Shown here in pieces: positions 1 through 10,869 of a stretch of DNA of 64,000 nucleotides. The notes under the pieces were generated by a model, which was not told the DNA's origin, made no database searches, and saw only the letters and a list, made by a program, of their open reading frames with translations. Where the stretch lies: NCBI GenBank assembly GCA_963920575.1, contig OY986974.1:372001-436000 (forward strand), read 5' to 3'. The translations under genes were made by a program, and so were the position numbers. The DNA is from Narthecium ossifragum. Its lineage: Eukaryota; Streptophyta; Magnoliopsida; Dioscoreales; Nartheciaceae. The first letter of the stretch is position 1; every line of letters starts with the position of its first letter.

Positions 1-1171
1 TTTATTTACCTTTTTCATATCATTTTTTTATTTTCACTCCGACCTTTTTACTTCTTATTTTTACCATTACTACATTCCCTAATGCCCTATATACCTATAC
101 GGATTTTGTAGACGAAATATAGTAGATTAACTATTAACTATTTCACTTTTTACTCTCCAAATTTCACTTTTTACCCTGCCTTTATTTACCTTTTTCATAT
201 CATTTTTTTATTTTCACTCCGACCTTTTTACTTCTTATTTTTTTACCATTACTACATTCTCTAATGCCCTATATACCTATACGGATTTTGTATACGAAAT
301 ATAGTAGATTAACTAATAACTATTTCACTTTTTATTCTCCAAATTTTACTTTTTACCCTGCCTTTATTTACCTTTTTCATATCATTTTTTTATTTTCACT
401 CCGACCTTTTTACTTCTTATTTTTTTACCATTACTACATTCCCTAATGCCCTATATACCTATACGGATTTTGTAGACGAAATATAGTAGATTAACTAATA
501 ACTATTTCACTTTTTACTCTCCAAATTTCACTTTTTACCCTGCCTTTATTTACCTTTTTCATATCATTTTTTTATTTTCACTCCGTCCTTTTTACTTCTT
601 ATTTTTTTACCATTACTACATTCCCTAATTCCCTATATACCTAGACGGATTTTGTAAACGAAATATAGTAGATTAACTATTAACTATTTCACTTTTTACT
701 CTCCAAATTTCACTTTTTACCCTGCCTTTATTTACCTTTTTCATATCATTTTTTTATTTTCACGCCGTCCTTTTTACTTCTTATTTTTTTACCATTACTA
801 CATTCCCTAATGCCCTATATACCTATACGGATTTTGTAGACGAAATATAGTAGATTAACTAATAACTATTTCACTTTTTACTCTCCAAATTTCACTTTTT
901 ACCATGCCTTTATTTACCTTTTTCATATCATTTTTTTATTTTCACTCCGACCTTTTTACTTCTTATTTTTACCATTACTACATTCCCTAATGCCCTATAT
1001 ACCTATACGGATTTTGTAGACGAAATATAGTAGATTAACTATTAACTATTTCACTTTTTACTCTCCAAATTTCACTTTTTACCCTGCCTTTATTTACCTT
1101 TTTCATATCATTTTTTTATTTTCACTCCGACCTTTTTACTTCTTATTTTTTTACCATTACTACATTCTCTA

Positions 1172-3895
1172 ATGCCCTATATACCTATACGGATTTTGTA
1201 TACGAAATATAGTAGATTAACTAATAACTATTTCACTTTTTATTCTCCAAATTTTACTTTTTACCCTGCCTTTATTTACCTTTTTCATATCATTTTTTTA
1301 TTTTCACTCCGACCTTTTTACTTCTTATTTTTTTACCATTACTACATTCCCTAATGCCCTATATACCTATACGGATTTTGTAGACGAAATATAGTAGATT
1401 AACTAATAACTATTTCACTTTTTACTCTCCAAATTTCACTTTTTACCCTGCCTTTATTTACCTTTTTCATATCATTTTTTTATTTTCACTCCGTCCTTTT
1501 TACTTCTTATTTTTTTACCATTACTACATTCCCTAATGCCCTATATACCTAGACGGATTTTGTAAACGAAATATAGTAGATTAACTATTAACTATTTCAC
1601 TTTTTACTCTCCAAATTTCACTTTTTACCCTGCCTTTATTTACCTTTTTCATATCATTTTTTTATTTTCACGCCGTCCTTTTTACTTCTTATTTTTTTAC
1701 CATTACTACATTCCCTAATGCCCTATATACCTATACGGATTTTGTAGACGAAATATAGTAGATTAACTAATAACTATTTCACTTTTTACTCTCCAAATTT
1801 CACTTTTTACCATGCCTTTATTTACCTTTTTCATATCATTTTTTTATTTTCACTCCGACCTTTTTACTTCTTATTTTTACCATTACTACATTCCCTAATG
1901 CCCTATATACCTATACGGATTTTGTAGACGAAATATAGTAGATTAACTATTAACTATTTCACTTTTTACTCTCCAAATTTCACTTTTTACCCTGCCTTTA
2001 TTTACCTTTTTCATATCATTTTTTTATTTTCACTCCGACCTTTTTACTTCTTATTTTTCTACCATTACTACATTCTCTAATGCCCTATATACCTATACGG
2101 ATTTTGTATACGAAATATAGTAGATTAACTAATAACTATTTCACTTTTTATTCTCCAAATTTTACTTTTTACCCTGCCTTTATTTACCTTTTTCATATCA
2201 TTTTTTTATTTTCACTCCGACCTTTTTACTTCTTATTTTTTTACCATTACTACATTCCCTAATGCCCTATATACCTATACGGATTTTGTAGACGAAATAT
2301 AGTAGATTAACTAATAACTATTTCACTTTTTACTCTCCAAATTTCACTTTTTACCCTGCCTTTATTTACCTTTTTCATATCATTTTTTTATTTTCACTCC
2401 GTCCTTTTTACTTCTTATTTTTTTACCATTACTACATTCCCTAATGCCCTATATACCTAGACGGATTTTGTAAACGAAATATAGTAGATTAACTATTAAC
2501 TATTTCACTTTTTACTCTCCAAATTTCACTTTTTACCCTGCCTTTATTTACCTTTTTCATATCATTTTTTTATTTTCACGCCGTCCTTTTTACTTCTTAT
2601 TTTTTTACCATTACTACATTCCCTAATGCCCTATATACCTATACGGATTTTGTAGACGAAATATAGTAGATTAACTAATAACTATTTCACTTTTTACTCT
2701 CCAAATTTCACTTTTTACAATGCCTTTATTTACCTTTTTCATATCATTTTTTTATTTTCACTCCGACCTTTTTACTTCTTATTTTTACCATTACTACATT
2801 CCCTAATGCCCTATATACCTATACGGATTTTGTAGACGAAATATAGTAGATTAACTATTAACTATTTCACTTTTTACTCTCCAAATTTCACTTTTTACCC
2901 TGCCTTTATTTACCTTTTTCATATCATTTTTTTATTTTCACTCCGACCTTTTTACTTCTTATTTTTTTACCATTACTACATTCTCTAATGCCCTATATAC
3001 CTATACGGATTTTGTATACGAAATATAGTAGATTAACTAATAACTATTTCACTTTTTATTCTCCAAATTTTACTTTTTACCCTGCCTTTATTTACCTTTT
3101 TCATATCATTTTTTTATTTTCACTCCGACCTTTTTACTTCTTATTTTTTTACCATTACTACATTCCCTAATGCCCTATATACCTATACGGATTTTGTAGA
3201 CGAAATATAGTAGATTAACTAATAACTATTTCACTTTTTACTCTCCAAATTTCACTTTTTACCCTGCCTTTATTTACCTTTTTCATATCATTTTTTTATT
3301 TTCACTCCGTCCTTTTTACTTCTTATTTTTTTACCATTACTACATTCCCTAATGCCCTATATACCTATACGGATTTTGTAGACGAAATATAGTAGATTAA
3401 CTAATAACTATTTCACTTTTTACTCTCCAAATTTCACTTTTTACCCTGCCTTTATTTTCCTTTTTCATATCATTTTTTTATTTTCACGCCGTCCTTTTTA
3501 CTTCTTATTTTTTTACCATTACTACATTCCCTAATGCCCTATATACCTATACGGATTTTGTAGACGAAATATAGTAGATTAACTAATAACTATTTCACTT
3601 TTTACTCTCCAAATTTCACTTTTTACCATGCCTTTATTTACCTTTTTCATATCATTTTTTTATTTTCACTCCGACCTTTTTACTTCTTATTTTTACCATT
3701 ACTACATTCCCTAATGCCCTATATACCTATACGGATTTTGTAGACGAAATATAGTAGATTAACTATTAACTATTTCACTTTTTACTCTCCAAATTTCACT
3801 TTTTACCCTGCCTTTATTTACCTTTTTCATATCATTTTTTTATTTTCACTCCGACCTTTTTACTTCTTATTTTTTTACCATTACTACATTCTCTA
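1172..3895 (+). repeat. 2,724-bp super-repeat (three 908-bp HOR units), copy 1
   Basis: Rare variants inside the 908-bp HOR recur at exactly three times its length. ACAATGCC at 2717 recurs at 5441. A monomer with TTTATTTTCC at 3451 and without the AGACGG/GTAAACG pair recurs at 6175. Both distances are 2,724 bp. The three consecutive units starting 1172, 2080 and 2988 were therefore copied together rather than one at a time. A single-base difference (TTTTTCTACC near 2055) separates this copy from the next. Confidence 0.85.
1354..1535 (+). repeat. Representative 182-bp monomer with internal layout
   Basis: Typical long-class monomer. In monomer coordinates, 1-14 is the anchor ATGCCCTATATACC. 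Positions 20-44 form a box beginning CGGATTTTGTAGACG and ending TAGTAG, which holds 7 of the 10 G residues of the + strand. Positions 59-72 and 80-93 are two exact copies of ATTTCACTTTTTAC, 21 bp apart, so the monomer has an internal sub-repeat. Positions 110-163 are T-tract rich: T5 at 110, T7 at 122, T4 at 130, T5 at 144 and T7 at 157. The short class lacks two T from the last run. TTTATT at 100-105 puts an AATAAA hexamer on the minus strand of each monomer. Composition by hand count is T 85, A 46, C 41, G 10. Confidence 0.9.
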
Positions 3896-6345
3896 ATGCC
3901 CTATATACCTATACGGATTTTGTATACGAAATATAGTAGATTAACTAATAACTATTTCACTTTTTATTCTCCAAATTTTACTTTTTACCCTGCCTTTATT
4001 TACCTTTTTCATATCATTTTTTTATTTTCACTCCGACCTTTTTACTTCTTATTTTTTTACCATTACTACATTCCCTAATGCCCTATATACCTATACGGAT
4101 TTTGTAGACGAAATATAGTAGATTAACTAATAACTATTTCACTTTTTACTCTCCAAATTTCACTTTTTACCCTGCCTTTATTTACCTTTTTCATATCATT
4201 TTTTTATTTTCACTCCGTCCTTTTTACTTCTTATTTTTTTACCATTACTACATTCCCTAATGCCCTATATACCTAGACGGATTTTGTAAACGAAATATAG
4301 TAGATTAACTATTAACTATTTCACTTTTTACTCTCCAAATTTCACTTTTTACCCTGCCTTTATTTACCTTTTTCATATCATTTTTTTATTTTCACGCCGT
4401 CCTTTTTACTTCTTATTTTTTTACCATTACTACATTCCCTAATGCCCTATATACCTATACGGATTTTGTAGACGAAATATAGTAGATTAACTAATAACTA
4501 TTTCACTTTTTACTCTCCAAATTTCACTTTTTACCATGCCTTTATTTACCTTTTTCATATCATTTTTTTATTTTCACTCCGACCTTTTTACTTCTTATTT
4601 TTACCATTACTACATTCCCTAATGCCCTATATACCTATACGGATTTTGTAGACGAAATATAGTAGATTAACTATTAACTATTTCACTTTTTACTCTCCAA
4701 ATTTCACTTTTTACCCTGCCTTTATTTACCTTTTTCATATCATTTTTTTATTTTCACTCCGACCTTTTTACTTCTTATTTTTTTACCATTACTACATTCT
4801 CTAATGCCCTATATACCTATACGGATTTTGTATACGAAATATAGTAGATTAACTAATAACTATTTCACTTTTTATTCTCCAAATTTTACTTTTTACCCTG
4901 CCTTTATTTACCTTTTTCATATCATTTTTTTATTTTCACTCCGACCTTTTTACTTCTTATTTTTTTACCATTACTACATTCCCTAATGCCCTATATACCT
5001 ATACGGATTTTGTAGACGAAATATAGTAGATTAACTAATAACTATTTCACTTTTTACTCTCCAAATTTCACTTTTTACCCTGCCTTTATTTACCTTTTTC
5101 ATATCATTTTTTTATTTTCACTCCGTCCTTTTTACTTCTTATTTTTTTACCATTACTACATTCCCTAATGCCCTATATACCTAGACGGATTTTGTAAACG
5201 AAATATAGTAGATTAACTATTAACTATTTCACTTTTTACTCTCCAAATTTCACTTTTTACCCTGCCTTTATTTACCTTTTTCATATCATTTTTTTATTTT
5301 CACGCCGTCCTTTTTACTTCTTATTTTTTTACCATTACTACATTCCCTAATGCCCTATATACCTATACGGATTTTGTAGACGAAATATAGTAGATTAACT
5401 AATAACTATTTCACTTTTTACTCTCCAAATTTCACTTTTTACAATGCCTTTATTTACCTTTTTCATATCATTTTTTTATTTTCACTCCGACCTTTTTACT
5501 TCTTATTTTTACCATTACTACATTCCCTAATGCCCTATATACCTATACGGATTTTGTAGACGAAATATAGTAGATTAACTATTAACTATTTCACTTTTTA
5601 CTCTCCAAATTTCACTTTTTACCCTGCCTTTATTTACCTTTTTCATATCATTTTTTTATTTTCACTCCGACCTTTTTACTTCTTATTTTTTTACCATTAC
5701 TACATTCTCTAATGCCCTATATACCTATACGGATTTTGTATACGAAATATAGTAGATTAACTAATAACTATTTCACTTTTTATTCTCCAAATTTTACTTT
5801 TTACCCTGCCTTTATTTACCTTTTTCATATCATTTTTTTATTTTCACTCCGACCTTTTTACTTCTTATTTTTTTACCATTACTACATTCCCTAATGCCCT
5901 ATATACCTATACGGATTTTGTAGACGAAATATAGTAGATTAACTAATAACTATTTCACTTTTTACTCTCCAAATTTCACTTTTTACCCTGCCTTTATTTA
6001 CCTTTTTCATATCATTTTTTTATTTTCACTCCGTCCTTTTTACTTCTTATTTTTTTACCATTACTACATTCCCTAATGCCCTATATACCTATACGGATTT
6101 TGTAGACGAAATATAGTAGATTAACTAATAACTATTTCACTTTTTACTCTCCAAATTTCACTTTTTACCCTGCCTTTATTTTCCTTTTTCATATCATTTT
6201 TTTATTTTCACGCCGTCCTTTTTACTTCTTATTTTTTTACCATTACTACATTCCCTAATGCCCTATATACCTATACGGATTTTGTAGACGAAATATAGTA
6301 GATTAACTAATAACTATTTCACTTTTTACTCTCCAAATTTCACTT
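3896..6345 (+). repeat. 2,724-bp super-repeat, copy 2 (3' truncated)
   Basis: This is the second copy of the three-unit block, with units starting 3896, 4804 and 5712. It carries the same marker variants as copy 1 at 5441 and 6175. It stops before completion: within the monomer starting at 6258 the sequence changes to the TTACCATTTTC / CCGTCTTTTTT type of region B, so the breakpoint lies between about 6345 and 6365. Confidence 0.8.
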
Positions 6346-7165
6346 TTTACCCTGCCTTTATTTACCATTTTCATATCATTTTTTTATTTTCACTCCGTCT
6401 TTTTTAATTCTTATTTTTTTACCATTACTACATTCCCTAATGCCCTATATACCTATACGGATTTTTTAGACGAAATATAGTAGATTAACTAATAACTATT
6501 TCACTTTTTACTCTCCAAATTTCACTTTTTACCCTGCCTTTATTTACCTTTTTCATATCATTTTTTTATTTTCACTCCGACCTTTTTACTTCTTATTTTT
6601 ACCATTACTACATTCCCTAATGCCCTATATACCTATACGGATTTTTTAGACGAAATATAGTAGATTAACTATTAACTATTTCACTTTTTACTCTCCAAAT
6701 TTCACTTTTTACACTGCCTTTATTTACCTTTTTCGTATCATTTTTTTATTTTCACTCCGACCTTTTTACTTCTTATTTTTTTACCATTACTACATTCCCT
6801 AATGCCCTATATACCTATACGGAATTGGTAGACGAAATATAGTATATTAACTATTAACTATTTCACATTTTACTCTCCAAATTTCTCTCTTTACCCTGCC
6901 TTTATTTACCTTTTTCATATCATTTTTTTATTTTCACTCCGTCCTTTTTACTTCTTATTTTTTTACCATTACTACATTCCCTAATGCCCTATATACCTAT
7001 ACGGATTTTGTAGACGAAATATAGTAGATTAACTATTAACTATTTCACTTTTTACTCTCCAAATTTCACTTTTTACCCTGCCTTTATTTACCTTTTTCAT
7101 ATCATTTTTTTATTTTCACTCCGTCCTTTTTACTTCTTATTTTTTTACCATTACTACATTCTCTA
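6258..7165 (+). repeat. Region B: 1,090-bp six-monomer HOR, 5' partial copy
   Basis: Five of the six monomers of the region B unit. They start at 6258 (TTACCATTTTC variant), 6440 (TTTAGACG, 180 bp), 6620 (TTTAGACG, ACACTGCC, TTTCGTATC), 6802 (GGAATTGGTAGACG with CACATTTTAC and TCTCTCTTTA) and 6984 (GTAGACG). The missing first monomer is supplied by the end of region A, so the junction joins the two HORs in register. Single-base differences from the next copy include AGTATATT instead of AGTAGATT near 6842. Confidence 0.82.
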
Positions 7166-8255
7166 ATGCCCTATATACCTATACGGATTTTGTATACGAA
7201 ATATAGTAGATTAACTAATAACTATTTCACTTTTTATTCTCCAAATTTTACTTTTTACCCTGCCTTTATTTACCTTTTTCATATCATTTTTTTATTTTCA
7301 CTCCGACCTTTTTACTTCTTATTTTTTTACCATTACTACATTCCCTAATGCCCTATATACCTATACGGATTTTGTAGACGAAATATAGTAGATTAACTAA
7401 TAACTATTTCACTTTTTACTCTCCAAATTTCACTTTTTACCCTGCCTTTATTTACCATTTTCATATCATTTTTTTATTTTCACTCCGTCTTTTTTACTTC
7501 TTATTTTTTTACCATTACTACATTCCCTAATGCCCTATATACCTATACGGATTTTTTAGACGAAATATAGTAGATTAACTAATAACTATTTCACTTTTTA
7601 CTCTCCAAATTTCACTTTTTACCCTGCCTTTATTTACCTTTTTCATATCATTTTTTTATTTTCACTCCGACCTTTTTACTTCTTATTTTTACCATTACTA
7701 CATTCCCTAATGCCCTATATACCTATACGGATTTTTTAGACGAAATATAGTAGATTAACTATTAACTATTTCACTTTTTACTCTCCAAATTTCACTTTTT
7801 ACACTGCCTTTATTTACCTTTTTCGTATCATTTTTTTATTTTCACTCCGACCTTTTTACTTCTTATTTTTTTACCATTACTACATTCCCTAATGCCCTAT
7901 ATACCTATACGGAATTGGTAGACGAAATATAGTAGATTAACTATTAACTATTTCACATTTTACTCTCCAAATTTCTCTCTTTACCCTGCCTTTATTTACC
8001 TTTTTCATATCATTTTTTTATTTTCACTCCGTCCTTTTTACTTCTTATTTTTTTACCATTACTACATTCCCTAATGCCCTATATACCTATACGGATTTTG
8101 TAGACGAAATATAGTAGATTAACTATTAACTATTTCACTTTTTACTCTCCAAATTTCACTTTTTACCCTGCCTTTATTTACCTTTTTCATATCATTTTTT
8201 TATTTTCACTCCGTCCTTTTTACTTCTTATTTTTTTACCATTACTACATTCTCTA
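7166..8255 (+). repeat. Region B: 1,090-bp six-monomer HOR, full copy
   Basis: Monomer starts are 7166, 7348, 7530, 7710, 7892 and 8074 (five of 182 bp, one of 180 bp). The types in order are GTATACG; GTAGACG with TTACCATTTTC; TTTAGACG short; TTTAGACG with TTTCGTATC; AATTGG type; GTAGACG. The TTACCATTTTC marker occurs at about 6361, 7451 and 8541, each 1,090 bp apart. A further partial copy occupies 8256-8619 before the pattern changes. Confidence 0.88.
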
Positions 8256-10869
8256 ATGCCCTATATACCTATACGGATTTTGTATACGAAATATAGTAGA
8301 TTAACTAATAACTATTTCACTTTTTATTCTCCAAATTTTACTTTTTACCCTGCCTTTATTTACCTTTTTCATATCATTTTTTTATTTTCACTCCGACCTT
8401 TTTACTTCTTATTTTTTTACCATTACTACATTCCCTAATGCCCTATATACCTATACGGATTTTGTAGACGAAATATAGTAGATTAACTAATAACTATTTC
8501 ACTTTTTACTCTCCAAATTTCACTTTTTACCCTGCCTTTATTTACCATTTTCATATCATTTTTTTATTTTCACTCCGTCTTTTTTACTTCTTATTTTTTT
8601 ACCATTACTACATTCCCTAATGCCCTATATACCTATACGGATTTTTTAGACGAAATATAGTAGATTAACTAATAACTATTTCACTTTTTATTCTCCAAAT
8701 TTCACTTTTTACCCTGCCATTATTTACCTTTTTCATATCATTTTTTTATTTTCACTCCGACCTTTTTACTTCTTATTTTTTTACCATTACTACATTCCCT
8801 ATGCCCTATATACCTATACAGATTTTGTAGACGAAATATAGTAGATTAACTAATAACTATTTCACTTTTTACTCTCCAAATTTCACTTTTTACCCTGCCT
8901 TTATTTACCTTTTTCATATCATTTTTTTATTTTCACTCCGTCCTTTTTTCTTCTTATTTTTTTACCATTACTACATTCCCTAATGCCCTATATACCTATA
9001 CGGATTTTGTAGACGAAATATAATAGATTAACTAATAACTATTTCACTTTTTATTCTCCAAATTTCACTTTTTACCCTGCCTTTATTTACCTTTTTCATA
9101 TCATTTTTTTATTTTCACTCCGACCTTTTTACTTCTTATTTTTTTACCATTACTACATTCCCTATGCCCTATATACCTATACGGATTTTGTAGCCGAAAT
9201 ATAGTAGATTAACTATTAACTATTTCACTTTTTACTCTCCAAATTTCACTTTTTACCCTGCCTTTATTTACCTTTTTCATATAATTTTTTTATTTTCACT
9301 CCGTCCTTTTTAGTTCTTATTTTTTTACCATTACTACATTCCCTAATGCCCTATATATCTCGACGGATTTTGTAAACGAAATATAGTAGATTAACTATTA
9401 ACTATTTCACTTTTTACTCTCCAAATTTCACTTTTTACCCTGCCTTTATTTACATTTTCCATATCATTTTTTTATTTTCACTCCGACCTTTTTACTTCTT
9501 ATTTTTTTACCATTACTACATTCCCTATGCCCTATATACCTATACGGATTTTGTAGACGAAATATAGTAGATTAACTAATAACTATTTCACTTTTTAGTC
9601 TCCAAATTTCACTTTTTACCCTGCCTTTATTTACCTTTTTCATATCATTTTTTTATTTTCACTCCGACCTTTTTACTTCTTATTTTTTTACCATTACTAC
9701 ATTCCCTATGCCCTATATACCTATACGGATTTTGTAGACGAAATATAGTAGAATAACTAATAACTATTTCACATTTTACTCTCCAAATTTCACTTTTTAC
9801 CCTGCCTTTATTTAACTTTTTCATATCATTTTTTTATTTTCACTCCGACCTTTTTACTTCTTATTTTTACCATTACTACATTCCCTAATGCCCTATATAC
9901 CTATACGGATTTTGTAGACGAAATATAGTAGATTAACTATTAACTATTTCACTTTTTACTCTCCAAATTTCACTTTTTACACTGCCTTTATTTACCTTTT
10001 TCATATCATTTTTTTATTTTCACTCCGACCTTTTTACTTCTTATTTTTACCATTACTACATTCCCTAATGCCCTATATACCTATACGGATTTTGTAGACG
10101 AAATATAGTAGATTAACTATTAACTATTTCACTTGTTACTCTCCAAATTTCACTTTTCACCCTGCCTTTATTTACCTTTCTCATATCATTTTTTTATTTT
10201 CACTCCGACCTTTTTACTTCTTATTTTTACCATTACTACATTCCCTAATGCCCTATATACCTATACGGATTTTGTAGACGAAATATAGTAGATTAACTAT
10301 TAACTATTTCACTTTTTACTCTCCAAATTTCACTTTTTACCCTCCCTTTATTTACCTTTTTCATTTCATTTTTTTATTTTCACTCCGACCTTTTTACTTC
10401 TTATTTTTACCATTACTACATTCCCTAATGCCCTATATACCTATATCATTTTTTTATTTTCACTCCGACCTTTTTACTTCTTATTTTTACCATTACTACA
10501 TTCCCTAATGCCCTATATACCAATACGGATTTTGTAGACGAAATATAGTAGATTAACTAATAACTATTTCACTTTTTACTCTCCAAATTTCAGTTTTTAC
10601 CATGCCTTTATTTACCTTTTTCATATCATTTTTTTATTTTCACTCCGACCTTTTTACTTCTTATTTTTACCATTACTACATTCCCTAATGCCCTATATAC
10701 CTATACGGATTTTGTAGACGAAATATAGTAGATTAACTATTAACTATTTCACTTTTTACTCTCCAAATTTCACTTTTTACCCTGCCTTTATTTACCTTTT
10801 TCATATCATTTTTTTATTTTCACTCCGACCTTTTTACTTCTTATTTTTTTACCATTACTACATTCTCTA
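8256..10869 (+). repeat. Region C: large duplicated segment, copy 1 (2,614 bp)
   Basis: Markers in this segment recur 2,614 bp downstream: CCATTATTT at 8717 and 11331, TTTTTAGTTC near 9307 and 11921, and the CACTTGTTAC plus CTTTTCACC pair near 10130 and 12745. Several monomers here have CCCTATGCC (one A missing) and are 181 bp. The segment holds 15 monomers, one of them cut down to 80 bp. Scattered single-base differences from copy 2 (for example near 9357, 9597 and 9753) show it is older than the copies in region A. Confidence 0.87.
10428..10507 (+). repeat. Truncated 80-bp monomer (internal ~100-bp deletion)
   Basis: The anchor ATG at 10428 is followed by the next anchor at 10508, only 80 bp later. 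The sequence jumps from CCCTATATACCTATA straight to TATCATTTTTTT, losing the G-containing box and the 21-bp sub-repeat pair. The junction sits in short TATA/TATC microhomology. The equivalent monomer in copy 2 (13042-13222) is 181 bp, which gives the size of the loss. The duplication offset changes from 2,614 to 2,715 bp across this point. Confidence 0.9.

Larger units (their letters stand above)
1..6345 (+). repeat. Region A: 908-bp five-monomer HOR, about seven copies
   Basis: The order of monomer types repeats every 908 bp (four of 182 bp plus one of 180 bp). Units start at 264, 1172, 2080, 2988, 3896, 4804 and 5712. Monomer 1 has GTATACG and TTATTCTCC. Monomer 2 has GTAGACG and CCGTCC. 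Monomer 3 has AGACGG with GTAAACG and CACGCC. Monomer 4 has ACCATGCC and the 5-T run. Monomer 5 has GTAGACG with AACTATT and ends CTCTAATG. Copies differ at only a few positions, so homogenisation was recent. The window opens inside monomer 4 of an earlier unit (1-81), followed by monomer 5 (82-263). The pattern is lost late in monomer 4 of the last unit, near 6345. Confidence 0.93.

Noticed and set aside
264..446. About 50 near-identical 60-74 codon open reading frames as a protein gene family
   Set aside because: They sit in phase with the satellite monomer and exist only where a variant removes the TAG in GTAGACG. They have no recognisable domain and no upstream signals. Monomer length (182 = 3x60+2) shifts the frame at each repeat. 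The few longer ones (44481, 47562, 49920, 52092) arise from 180- or 181-bp monomers that change the frame of the next repeat.
1373..1400. CENP-B box (TTCG....A..CGGG pattern) on the minus strand
   Set aside because: The minus strand reads ATTTCGTCTACAAAATCCG. It has TTCG and a later CCG, but the required A and the CGGG core are not at the right spacing.
7907..7925. CGGAATTGGTAGACG in the AATTGG monomers, which resembles the D-arm region of bacterial and plastid tRNA-Leu
   Set aside because: The match is about 15 bases and comes from a few substitutions in the normal monomer sequence. There is no acceptor stem, anticodon arm or T-loop in the flanking satellite, so I do not call a tRNA or tRNA-derived element.
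10428..10507. Junction of an inserted mobile element at the 80-bp monomer
   Set aside because: Both sides are normal satellite in the same orientation and register. A simple internal deletion explains it, and the duplicate at 13042 has the complete monomer.
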